Source: CAMLFJ01 sp040902305
GTDB taxonomy: Bacteria > Methylomirabilota > Methylomirabilia > Rokubacteriales > CSP1-6
Reading direction: 5' to 3'
DNA: 18,299 nt
Assembly (NCBI GenBank): GCA_040902305.1
Contig: JBBDXN010000121.1
Coordinates: 1 to 18,299 of the forward strand
Below are positions 1-6,636 of the stretch, piece by piece. The position numbers and the translations under genes were made by a program. Each line of letters starts with the position of its first letter. The first letter of the stretch is position 1. The notes under the pieces were generated by a model, which made no database searches, was not told the DNA's origin, and saw only the letters and a list, made by a program, of their open reading frames with translations.

Positions 1-42
1 GTGGCAGCCCTCATCGTGAACCGCGTGCTGCCCGAGGAGGCC

Positions 43-55
43 GGAGGCGCCTTTG
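43..55 (+). promoter_or_regulatory. Shine-Dalgarno and TTG start of the enamidase gene
   Basis: GGAGG at 43-47 lies five bases upstream of a TTG codon at 53-55. The protein read from this TTG begins MKTLIRNIGQIVSGDI, which is the expected amino terminus of the enamidase-like family, so the rare TTG start is favoured by both the ribosome binding site and the protein alignment from memory. Confidence 0.65.
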
Positions 56-1228
56 AAGACGCTGATCAGGAATATCGGGCAGATCGTGTCCGGGGACATC
101 GCGAAGCCTCTGCTCGACGGCGACTCGATCGTGACCGCGGACGGCAAGATCGTGGCGGTGGGCCGAGGTCTCGACGACGATGCGGAGACCGTCATCGACG
201 CGAAGGGCAGCACGGTGGTCCCGGGCCTCATCGACTCGCACTGCCATCCCGTCTTCGGCGACTTCAGCCCGCGCCAGCGGACGATCGATTTCATCGAGTC
301 CGGCCTGCACGGCGGCATCACCACCATGATCTCGGCCGGCGAGGTGCACCTGCCCGGGCGGCCCAAGGACATCGTGGGGCTCAAGGCGCTCGCCATCGTG
401 GCCGCCAAGGCCTACGCGAACGCGCGGCCGGCGGGGGTCAAGATGCACGCGGGCGCGCCGATCCTCGAGCTGGGCATGGTGGAGGACGACTTCGCGGAGA
501 TGGCGAAGGCCGGCGTCACGCTCGTGGGCGAGATCGGGCTCGGCTCGGTCAAGACCGGCAAGGACGCGGCGCCGATGGTCCGGTGGGCCAGGAAGCACGG
601 CATGACCGTGACGATCCACACCGGCGGGCCGTCGATCGCGGGCTCCAACGCCATCAGCGGCGAGGTCGTGCTGGAGGCCGACCCCGACGTGGTCGGTCAC
701 ATCAACGGCGGCACCACCGCGATGAGCGAGCGCGAGATCGACGCGCTGGTGGCCACCCGGATGGCGCTCGAGATCGTCCACTGCGGCAACGGCAAGGCGG
801 CGCTCCACGCCCTGCGCCGCGCCCAGGAGGCGAAGGCGACCCATCGGATCATCATCGGGCTCGACGCCCCGTCGGGCACCGGGGTGGTGCCGCTCGGCAT
901 CCTGCGGGTGCTGGCCCACCTGGTCTCGCTCGGGGGCGTCGCCCCCGAGGAGGCGGTGGGCATGGCCACCGGCAATACCGCGCGGGTCTACAAGCTGCCG
1001 GTGGGCGTGATCGCACCGGGGCGGGAAGCCGACCTCTGTATCGTGGACGCACCGATCGGCTCGCAGGGCCGGACCGCGCTCGAGGCGCTCCGGGTCGGCG
1101 ATCTCTTCGGCGTCTCCATGATCCTCATCGACGGCCACATCAAGATCGGGCGGAGCCGCAACACCCCTCCCGCCACCCGCGCGGCGGAGGTGGTGAAGGG
1201 GCAGGGCCCCGCGGCGGGAGGGCACTGA
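53..1228 (+). CDS. Enamidase-like metal-dependent amidohydrolase
   Basis: A 391-residue cytoplasmic amidohydrolase. The closest characterised relative I recognise is enamidase of the Eubacterium barkeri nicotinate pathway, which hydrolyses the cyclic enamide 6-oxo-1,4,5,6-tetrahydronicotinate to 2-formylglutarate and ammonia. Visible hallmarks are the amino-terminal beta segment (MKTLIRNIGQIVSGDI), the metal-binding DSHCH motif (H63, H65), a candidate bridging carboxylate E160 in GEIGLG, histidines H189, H216 and H243, and the catalytic Asp D271 in GLDAPSGTG. The carboxy-terminal part (about 318-365) returns to the beta-sandwich with the usual PGREADLCIVDAP motif. The TTG start is supported by GGAGG five bases upstream. 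Its stop codon TGA shares one base with the ATG of the next gene (TGATG), so translation is probably coupled. The family is sure; the actual substrate is not, and another lactam or cyclic amide is possible. Confidence 0.85.
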   Translation: MKTLIRNIGQIVSGDIAKPLLDGDSIVTADGKIVAVGRGLDDDAETVIDAKGSTVVPGLIDSHCHPVFGDFSPRQRTIDFIESGLHGGITTMISAGEVHLPGRPKDIVGLKALAIVAAKAYANARPAGVKMHAGAPILELGMVEDDFAEMAKAGVTLVGEIGLGSVKTGKDAAPMVRWARKHGMTVTIHTGGPSIAGSNAISGEVVLEADPDVVGHINGGTTAMSEREIDALVATRMALEIVHCGNGKAALHALRRAQEAKATHRIIIGLDAPSGTGVVPLGILRVLAHLVSLGGVAPEEAVGMATGNTARVYKLPVGVIAPGREADLCIVDAPIGSQGRTALEALRVGDLFGVSMILIDGHIKIGRSRNTPPATRAAEVVKGQGPAAGGH

Positions 1229-1797
1229 TGAAGATCCGCAAGCTGCTCACGGTGGTCGAGGAGATCCAGGAGGACGGCGGCCGGCGCGTGGACAAGCCGG
1301 TGAAGAAGGTCGCGGCGGTGGCGGTGATCGCCAACCCGTTCGCGGGCCGCTTCGTCGAGGACCTGCAGGAGCTGGTCAAGACCGGCGAGGAGCTGGGCGA
1401 CCTGCTCGGCCGCCGCGCGGTGATGGCGCTGGGCGGCCCCGTGCACTCCTACGGCAAGGCGGCCATCGTGGGGACGGAGGGCGAGTACGAGCACGCCGCG
1501 GCCATCCTCCACCCCACGCTCGGCACCCCGTTCCGCGCGCTCGTGCACGGCGGCAAGGCCATCATCCCCTCCGCCAAGAAGCTGGGGGCGCCCGGGACGA
1601 CGATCGACGTGCCGCTCCACTACAAGGACGCCGCCTTCGTGCGCACCCACTTCGACGCGATGGAGGTGCGGGTCGCCGACGCGCCTCGCGCCAACGAGAT
1701 CCTGGTGGCCCTCGTGGTCACCGACGGCGGCCGGCCGCACCCCCGCGTCGGCGGACTCAGCGTGGACCAAGCCAAGAAGGAGGACGGTCTCCGATGA
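1228..1797 (+). CDS. Amino acid synthesis family protein (AA_synth, DUF1185 type)
   Basis: A 189-residue protein matching my recollection of the AA_synth/DUF1185 family: an amino-terminal MKIRKLLTVVEEIQEDGGR segment, the AVAVIANPFAG strand-turn, the ALGGPVHSYGKAAIVG block and an HGGKAIIPSAKK block, then GTTIDVPLHYKDA. Family members are commonly found beside amidohydrolases, luciferase-like oxidoreductases and molybdenum hydroxylases, as here, but no member has an established reaction that I know, despite the family name. The length is normal for the family. The ATG overlaps the enamidase stop by one base and a GGGAGG ribosome binding site lies just upstream. The gene probably encodes a soluble enzyme or accessory protein of the same catabolic route. 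Confidence 0.85.
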   Translation: MKIRKLLTVVEEIQEDGGRRVDKPVKKVAAVAVIANPFAGRFVEDLQELVKTGEELGDLLGRRAVMALGGPVHSYGKAAIVGTEGEYEHAAAILHPTLGTPFRALVHGGKAIIPSAKKLGAPGTTIDVPLHYKDAAFVRTHFDAMEVRVADAPRANEILVALVVTDGGRPHPRVGGLSVDQAKKEDGLR

Positions 1798-1844
1798 GCC
1801 CCAGAGGGGCGAAGAGGCCAAGCCGCAGGCCGGAGGACCTCGTG

Positions 1845-2864
1845 ATGACGCGACCAGAACAGAGCCGTTCCGGTGGCATGAAATTCGGCCTGCGTCTGCC
1901 CAGCTTCGCGCTCGGGTCCAAGACCGCCTCGCTCGCCGAGATGGGCGCCTACCTGCGCCGGGCGGAGAACCTGGGCTTCGACTGCGCGGTGTCCATCGAT
2001 CATCTCCTGCTGACCCCGCCCGCCTACGCCTGCACCTGGCTCGAGCCGGTGGCCCTGCTCTCGGCCCTGGCGGGCGTCACCCGCACCATCAAGCTCGGCA
2101 CCATGGTGCTGGTGCTGCCGCTCCGGAACCCGGCCTACTTCGCCAAGGAGTGGGCCACGCTCGACCTGCTCTCGGGCGGCCGCACCATCCTGGGAGTGGG
2201 CGTGGGCTGGCACGAGGAGGAGTTCGCGCTCATGGGCGTGCCGCACAAGGAGCGCGGCCGCCGCATGGACGAGATGCTGGAGGCCGTGACCGCGCTCTGG
2301 GCCGGCGACGACGTCACCTACGAGGGCAAGTACTACAAGTTCCGCCACCTCACCATCGACCCCAAGCCGGTCCAGAAGCCGCATCCACCGGTCTGGATCG
2401 GCGGGGGCAGCCAGCCCTTCGAGAAAGTCTACGGGCAGACCGTCACCAATATCGATCCGGTGCTCCGCCGCATCGCCAAGTACGCCAGGACCTGGGTCCC
2501 GCATTCCTCCGCCACCGCGGACATGGTCAAGGGCGACTGGGAGAAGATCCAGCGCTTCATGGGCGAGCTCGGCCGCCGGGCCGGCGACATGAGCAAGGTC
2601 TACTCGAACTTCATCTGGGTGCTGAACAAGGGCGAGAAGCCGGAGACGGCCATCGCCCACTTCAAGACGTTCTCGGGCATGGATCTGCCGTACTGGAAGG
2701 AGTTCTATCTGCTCGGCGAGGCCGAGGAGCTGGCCGAGAAGATCCGGGCCAAGGTCGCGAATCTCGGCGGCTGCGAGTACATCGTGCTCAACCCGCTCAC
2801 CTGGGGGATGGACCAGCTCGAGCTGCTGGCCAACGAGGTGCTGCCCCGCGTGGCCAAGCCATGA
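1845..2864 (+). CDS. LLM class (luciferase-like) flavin- or F420-dependent oxidoreductase
   Basis: A TIM-barrel luciferase-like monooxygenase-family protein of 339 residues. It shows MKFGLRLPSF (first strand, residues 12-21), ENLGFDCAVSIDHLL (41-55), GGRTILGVGVGWHEEEF (111-127, the family signature) and KPHPPVWIGGGSQ (178-190). Such enzymes use FMNH2 or F420 to oxidise or reduce organic substrates; the cofactor cannot be decided from sequence by eye. Two starts compete. ATG at 1794 overlaps the preceding stop by four bases and has AGGAGG ten bases upstream; ATG at 1845 has GGAGG eight bases upstream and avoids a low-complexity basic leader. I prefer 1845 because the family begins at about MKFGLRLP (ATG 1878 is a third option). 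It belongs to the enamidase/AA_synth operon and probably acts on the same substrate or a product. Confidence 0.85.
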   Translation: MTRPEQSRSGGMKFGLRLPSFALGSKTASLAEMGAYLRRAENLGFDCAVSIDHLLLTPPAYACTWLEPVALLSALAGVTRTIKLGTMVLVLPLRNPAYFAKEWATLDLLSGGRTILGVGVGWHEEEFALMGVPHKERGRRMDEMLEAVTALWAGDDVTYEGKYYKFRHLTIDPKPVQKPHPPVWIGGGSQPFEKVYGQTVTNIDPVLRRIAKYARTWVPHSSATADMVKGDWEKIQRFMGELGRRAGDMSKVYSNFIWVLNKGEKPETAIAHFKTFSGMDLPYWKEFYLLGEAEELAEKIRAKVANLGGCEYIVLNPLTWGMDQLELLANEVLPRVAKP

Positions 2865-2877
2865 ACCCGCCGGCTCA

Positions 2878-2923
2878 CCCCTCTCCCCGCTGGGCAGGGT
2901 GAGGGGCTCAAGGGTGAGGGGCT
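2878..2923 (+). repeat. Short inverted and direct repeat in the gap before the molybdenum hydroxylase gene
   Basis: CCCCTC at 2878-2883 and GAGGGG at 2901-2906 form an inverted repeat, extended inward by CCC/GGG after one T-T mismatch, with a loop of about ten bases. The right arm GGGTGAGGGGCT (2897-2908) is then repeated directly at 2912-2923. The hairpin may end or attenuate transcription from the upstream gene, but there is no T-tract. Similar CCCTCTCCCC-type elements recur in intergenic regions of many GC-rich genomes. The second direct copy also supplies the only good ribosome binding site for the next gene. Confidence 0.5.
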
Positions 2924-2931
2924 AGCTCCTG
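2916..2931 (+). promoter_or_regulatory. Ribosome binding site with possible CTG start of the molybdenum hydroxylase gene
   Basis: GAGGGG at 2916-2921 lies seven bases upstream of CTG at 2929-2931. From that CTG the frame is open into the gene and reads PRYLGAHVKRVEDPRLLAG across the later GTG at 2974, which matches the conserved family amino terminus. An in-frame TAG at 2923-2925 rules out a start further upstream, and no ATG, GTG or TTG exists between 2926 and 2973. CTG initiation is therefore plausible but unproven. Confidence 0.4.
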
Positions 2932-2973
2932 TCCTCGCCTCCTCCGCGCTATCTCGGCGCGCACGTCAAGCGG

Positions 2974-5289
2974 GTGGAGGACCCCCGCCTGCTGGCCGGG
3001 CTAGGGCACTTCCTCGACGACATCACGCAGCCCGGCCTGCTGCACGCCGCCTTCGTGCGCAGCGCCCATGCCCACGCCGTCTTGCGGCGCGTGGACGGCC
3101 GGCCCGCGCGCGAGGTGCCCGGCGTCGAGCTGGTGCTCACCGGACGCGACCTCGACGGTGTGGTGGCGCCGCTCGAGCCGCGCCTCGAGGCGCCCGGCTT
3201 CGCCCCGACCGCCTGGCCCGCGCTGGCCATCTCGCGCGTGCGCTTCGTCGGCGAGCCGGTGGCGGTGGTGGCCGCGGTCAGCCCGTATGCCGCAGTGGAC
3301 GGCGGCGGACTGGTCGAGGTGGACTACGATCCGCTGCCCGCGGTGCCGGACGTGGACGCCGCCCTCGATCCCCGCGCGCCCCGCCTCCATCCCGAGCACG
3401 GCTCCAACGTGCTCTTCGAGCGCCGGGGCAGCCAGGGCGACGTGGAGGGCGCCTTCGCGGTCGCCGCGGTCGTGATCCGCGAGACGTTCCGCCACGCGCG
3501 CTGCTCGGCTGCGCCCCTCGAGGGTCGGGGCCTGATCGCGCGCTGGGACGGCGACCGGCTCACCCTCTGGACCGGCAGCCAGGTGCCGCACGTCTTCCGC
3601 ACCGGCGTCGCCCGCGCCTTCGGCTTGCCCGAGGCGCGGGTGCGCGTCATCGCCCCCGACGTCGGCGGCGGCTTCGGCCAGAAGATGCACGTGATGCCCG
3701 AGGACCTGGCGGTGGTCGCGCTGGCCCGCCGCACCGGCCGGCCGGTGAAGTGGGTGGAGACGCGCCGCGAGAACCTGGCCGCGGCCGCCCACGCCCGTGA
3801 GGAGCGGGTGGAGATCGAGGCGGCCGCCGACGCGGCGGGTGTCCTGCTGGGGCTGCGCGCGCGCCTGCGCTCGGACGCCGGGGCCTACCACATCTACCCC
3901 CTCACCGCCGCGCTCGAGCCGCTGGGCACCGCCTCCATCCTGCCCGGGCCCTATCGCACGCCGGCCTACGCCTTTCACCTCACCGCGCTCGCCACCACCA
4001 AGCCGCCGCTCGGCGCCTACCGGGGGGTGGGCATGACCATGGGCGCCTTCGTGATGGAGCGCACGCTCGACCTGCTCGCGGACCGGCTCGGGCTCGACCC
4101 CGCCGAGATCCGCCGCCGCAATCTGATCCCCCGCGACGGCTACCCCTTCACGTCCGCCACCGGCTTCGTCTACGACAGCGGCGACTATCCAAAGGCCCTG
4201 GAGCAGGCGCTCTCCCTGGCGGGCTACGAGCGGCTCACGCGGGAGCGCGAGGAGGGGCGGGCGCGTGGGCGCCTCCTGGGCGTCGGCCTCGCGTGCTACA
4301 CGGAGTACACCGGAATCGGGTCGGAGACCTATCGCCGGCGCGGCATGGCGGACATGCCGGGGCACGAGGCGGCGCGCGTCGAGATGGCGGCGGACGGCAC
4401 CGTCACGTGTTACGTATCGTTTCCCTCGCAGGGTCAGGGCCACGCCACCACGACCGCGCAGCTCGTGGCGGATCAGCTCGGCGTCCCGCTCGAGGCGGTG
4501 ACGGTGCGGCAGCCCGACACCGACACCTCCCCGGGCGGCACCGGCACCTTCGCGAGCCGCGGGGCCGTCGCCCAGAGCGGCGCGGCCGGCGCCGCCGCGG
4601 CGACGGTGCGGCGGAAGCTGCTCGCGATCGCGGGCGGCCTGCTCGAGGCGAGCCCCGCGGATCTGCTGCTGCGCGACGGCCGGGTGAGCGTGCGCGGGAT
4701 GCCCGATCGCGGCGTGCCGGTGTCCGACGTCGCCCGGCGGGCCTGCGCGCCGCCGCCGGGCGGGCTGCCCGAGGGCCTCGCGCCGGGGCTCGAGGCGACC
4801 CAGTCCTTCGACCCGCCGGGCCCGACCTTCTCCGGCGCGGTGCACGTGGCGGGTGTGGAGGTGGATCCGGAGACCGGGCGCGTCACCGTGCGCGAGTACG
4901 TGGTGGTCGAGGATTGCGGACCGGTCATCAATCCGATGATCGTGGAGGGGCAGATCCACGGCGCGGTCGCCCAGGGCATCGGCGAGGCGCTCGGCGAGCG
5001 GCTCGTCTACGACGAGGGCGGGCAGCTCGCGACCGGGACCCTGATGGACTACGCGTTGCCGGTGGCGAGCGCGCTGCCGTCCTTCATCATCGGCCATCTC
5101 GAGACGCCGTCGCCGCTGACTCCGGGCGGCTACAAGGGCATGGGGGAGGGTGGCACGATCGGCGCGCCGGCCGCCATCGCCAACGCGGTGGCCGACGCGG
5201 TGAAGCCGCTGGGGGTGGCGGTGACCGCGCTGCCGATCCTGCCCGATACGATCATCCGCCGCGCTGCGGGGCTCGCTCCCGGCCCGTGA
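2974..5289 (+). CDS. Xanthine dehydrogenase/CoxL-family molybdopterin-binding subunit
   Basis: The large molybdenum-binding subunit of a xanthine dehydrogenase/CO dehydrogenase-family hydroxylase, 771 residues from the GTG at 2974. Seen in order: the a/b hammerhead domain (about 1-125), the molybdopterin domain with GGGFGQK (231-237), AYRGVGM (348-354), SQGQGH (485-490) and the catalytic-base motif GEGGTIGAP (724-732, Glu 725). The AYRG loop lacks the CSFR of true CO dehydrogenase, so this is a hydroxylase of an aromatic heterocycle, aldehyde or purine-like substrate rather than a CO oxidiser. Conserved residues (PRYLGAHVKRV) continue upstream of the GTG with no canonical start; see the CTG site at 2929. 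The [2Fe-2S] and FAD subunits that such enzymes need are not in the window. The context with enamidase and the luciferase-like gene suggests a role in heterocycle or amide catabolism. Confidence 0.88.
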   Translation: MEDPRLLAGLGHFLDDITQPGLLHAAFVRSAHAHAVLRRVDGRPAREVPGVELVLTGRDLDGVVAPLEPRLEAPGFAPTAWPALAISRVRFVGEPVAVVAAVSPYAAVDGGGLVEVDYDPLPAVPDVDAALDPRAPRLHPEHGSNVLFERRGSQGDVEGAFAVAAVVIRETFRHARCSAAPLEGRGLIARWDGDRLTLWTGSQVPHVFRTGVARAFGLPEARVRVIAPDVGGGFGQKMHVMPEDLAVVALARRTGRPVKWVETRRENLAAAAHAREERVEIEAAADAAGVLLGLRARLRSDAGAYHIYPLTAALEPLGTASILPGPYRTPAYAFHLTALATTKPPLGAYRGVGMTMGAFVMERTLDLLADRLGLDPAEIRRRNLIPRDGYPFTSATGFVYDSGDYPKALEQALSLAGYERLTREREEGRARGRLLGVGLACYTEYTGIGSETYRRRGMADMPGHEAARVEMAADGTVTCYVSFPSQGQGHATTTAQLVADQLGVPLEAVTVRQPDTDTSPGGTGTFASRGAVAQSGAAGAAAATVRRKLLAIAGGLLEASPADLLLRDGRVSVRGMPDRGVPVSDVARRACAPPPGGLPEGLAPGLEATQSFDPPGPTFSGAVHVAGVEVDPETGRVTVREYVVVEDCGPVINPMIVEGQIHGAVAQGIGEALGERLVYDEGGQLATGTLMDYALPVASALPSFIIGHLETPSPLTPGGYKGMGEGGTIGAPAAIANAVADAVKPLGVAVTALPILPDTIIRRAAGLAPGP

Positions 5290-5303
5290 TATCGTGCGTC
5301 ATG
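5287..5303 (+). promoter_or_regulatory. Extended -10-like element at the small secreted protein gene
   Basis: TGATATCGT at 5287-5295 fits an extended -10 (TGnTATnnT). It sits five bases upstream of the ATG at 5301, so transcription would begin at about the start codon and give a leaderless mRNA. No Shine-Dalgarno is visible before this ATG, which agrees. No convincing -35 is seen. The TG is part of the stop codon of the upstream gene. Confidence 0.3.
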
Positions 5304-5663
5304 GCTTCCTGGCTCGTCCTGGGGTCGGTCGTGCTGGCGCTTTCCGGCGCCGGCGCGGCCTGGTCCGACGACGAGGTGCGGCATTCGGGGAACGTTCACA
5401 GCTTCACTCCGCGGGAAGGCGTGCTCGTGATCGAGGCCAGGGGCGTCGATGGGGCGGAGGAGACGGTGTGGGTCGACGTTCGCTACGCGGAGGTGGTGCG
5501 CCTGTCGCGTGATCCCGGGCGGCCCTGGGAGTGGCGGGAGCGGCGCACCAGGGTCCACCGGCTTCCCGCCGGCACCTACGTCACCGTGATCGGCCTCGAG
5601 GGCCGCTGGGGGGTTCTCCGGGCGAGTCGCGTGGAAGTCCCCGAGCCGGACCACACCCGGTAG
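5301..5663 (+). CDS. Small exported protein of unknown function, possible OB-fold
   Basis: A 120-residue protein I cannot assign to a named family. Residues 1-21 form a signal peptide: a short polar start, the hydrophobic core WLVLGSVVLALSG and a small-residue cleavage zone GAGAA before WSDDE, so it should be exported to the periplasm. The mature part (about 99 residues) is predicted by eye to be all beta: HSGNVHSFTPREGVLVIEA, a VDVRYAEVVRL strand, a charged WEWRERRTRVHRL stretch and GTYVTVIGLEGRWGVLRASRV. The pattern of an initial G-x-V strand, then VLVIEA and a late GTYVTVIGL resembles DUF5666-like OB-fold proteins; this is only a fold-level impression. The gene begins 11 bases after the molybdenum hydroxylase stop and ends 19 bases before lgt. 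Confidence 0.65.
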   Translation: MASWLVLGSVVLALSGAGAAWSDDEVRHSGNVHSFTPREGVLVIEARGVDGAEETVWVDVRYAEVVRLSRDPGRPWEWRERRTRVHRLPAGTYVTVIGLEGRWGVLRASRVEVPEPDHTR

Positions 5664-5682
5664 CCGCCGCGCTCGCCTCCTC

Positions 5683-6486
5683 GTGTTCGCCTCTCCCGGC
5701 GCCATCGCGGTCGAGCTGGGACCGCTCCAGATCCGCTGGTACGGCATCCTCATGGCCACCGCGATCCTGGTGGGCTTCTGGCTCGCCCACCGGCGCGCGG
5801 TCCAGGAGGGACTGCCCGCCGACGACATCATCCGCGCCGCCCAGTGGGGCGTGGTCGCGGGCCTGGTCGGCGCGCGCCTCTACGAAGTGGTCTTCAACTG
5901 GGACTACTACGGCCAGGTCCCGTGGAAGATCATCGCGGTCTGGGAAGGCGGGCTGGCCATGCACGGGGGCCTCATCGTGGGGCCGCTGGTCGGCGGGCTG
6001 CTCGCGTGGAGGTGGAGGGTGCCGGTGTTCCGCGCGCTCGACGTCATCGCCCCGAGCATGGTGCTGGGCCAGGCCATCGGCCGCTGGGGGAACTTCTTCA
6101 ACGAGGAGGCCTTCGGGGCTCCCACCGACCTGCCCTGGAGGCTCTACATCTCGCCGGCGCACCGGCCGGCCGATTTCCAGCAGTTCGAGTTCTTCCACCC
6201 CACGTTCCTCTACGAATCGCTGTGGAACCTGGCGGTGTTCGCGGCCCTCGTGCTCTGGATCCGGCCCTGGATCGGGCGGTATCCGGGCGCGGTGTTCTTC
6301 GCCTACATCGGGCTCTACTCGGTGGGCCGCTTCTTCATCGAGGCGGTGCGGCTCGACAGCTTCTGGGTGGCGGGCTTCCGGGTGGCTCAGGTGGCCGGTG
6401 TCGTCGGGATGATCGTGGCCTCCGTGGGACTGGCCGGGGTCTGCCGCCGCAGCTCCGATCGATCACGCACCTCCAGATCGTCGTGA
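5683..6486 (+). CDS. lgt: Prolipoprotein diacylglyceryl transferase
   Basis: Lgt moves the diacylglyceryl group of phosphatidylglycerol to the lipobox cysteine of prelipoproteins, the first step of lipoprotein maturation at the inner membrane. The 267-residue product has about seven hydrophobic segments. Recognisable family residues are Y20 in IRWYG, the AMHGG motif with H94 (essential His of E. coli Lgt), the signature GQAIGRWGNFFNEEAFG (129-145, with R134, N137 and E142), HPTFLYES (172-179) and YSVGRFFIE (212-220, R216). The GTG start gives a normal amino terminus (GPLQIRWYG near residue 20) but has no clear Shine-Dalgarno. The length is typical. The carboxy terminus ends in a short Arg/Ser-rich tail. 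Presence of Lgt shows that this organism makes lipoproteins. Confidence 0.95.
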   Translation: MFASPGAIAVELGPLQIRWYGILMATAILVGFWLAHRRAVQEGLPADDIIRAAQWGVVAGLVGARLYEVVFNWDYYGQVPWKIIAVWEGGLAMHGGLIVGPLVGGLLAWRWRVPVFRALDVIAPSMVLGQAIGRWGNFFNEEAFGAPTDLPWRLYISPAHRPADFQQFEFFHPTFLYESLWNLAVFAALVLWIRPWIGRYPGAVFFAYIGLYSVGRFFIEAVRLDSFWVAGFRVAQVAGVVGMIVASVGLAGVCRRSSDRSRTSRSS

Positions 6487-6516
6487 GCCGGTGGGGCGAC
6501 GGGGCGCAGCGGGCGT

Positions 6517-6531
6517 GTTTCGCCGCGAAAC
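6517..6531 (+). terminator. Small perfect hairpin downstream of lgt
   Basis: GTTTCG at 6517-6522 and CGAAAC at 6526-6531 pair perfectly around a CCG loop, 30 bases after the lgt stop. Only scattered T residues follow, so this is a weak candidate terminator. The rest of the 6487-6632 gap holds the htpX promoter-like element and mini-ORF described separately. Confidence 0.3.
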
Positions 6532-6594
6532 GGCTCGTTCCGTCCTGAAAACAGCGGCCCGGCGATCCCGACCCCCGTGGGGCTCCCACCGCCA

Positions 6595-6603
6595 TGGTAC
6601 ACT
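6595..6603 (+). promoter_or_regulatory. Extended -10-like element upstream of htpX
   Basis: TGGTACACT at 6595-6603 fits an extended -10 (TGnTAnnnT). Transcription would start at about 6610, exactly at the ATG of an eight-codon mini-ORF and 23 bases before the likely GTG start of htpX. No good -35 is visible in the GC-rich sequence at about 6575-6580. If this promoter is real, the in-frame ATG at 6594 lies upstream of the transcript and cannot be the htpX start. Confidence 0.4.
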
Positions 6604-6609
6604 CGGCTC

Positions 6610-6636
6610 ATGCATCGACCCGCAGGCGACTCGTGA
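6610..6636 (+). other. Eight-codon mini-ORF overlapping the htpX start
   Basis: ATG at 6610 opens MHRPAGDS followed by TGA at 6634-6636. The TGA overlaps the likely htpX GTG start at 6633-6635 in a GTGA arrangement. Placed six bases after a -10-like element, it would be the first codon of a leaderless mRNA, and ribosomes ending there could restart on htpX. It may equally be chance. Confidence 0.3.

Noticed and set aside
1..1797. A 598-codon open frame running across the enamidase gene
   Set aside because: Only its last 190 codons (from 1228) are the AA_synth gene. The first two-thirds are an Arg/Gly-rich shadow of the enamidase frame, as is usual in GC-rich DNA.
3001..5097. A 698-codon minus-strand frame opposite the molybdenum hydroxylase gene, and similar long opposite-strand frames at 9514-11658, 11586-13784 and 13817-15382
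   Set aside because: Their composition is that of antisense shadows (Val/Leu/His/Arg/Gly-rich with no recognisable domains), while the other strand encodes clear enzymes.
2974..5289. Aerobic CO dehydrogenase large subunit (CoxL)
   Set aside because: The active-site loop reads AYRGVGM, without the AYRCSFR motif of true CO-oxidising enzymes.
6594..6632. ATG at 6594 as the htpX start
   Set aside because: It overlaps the -10-like element, has no ribosome binding site and adds 13 residues not found in the family; GTG at 6633 fits better, although this is not proven.
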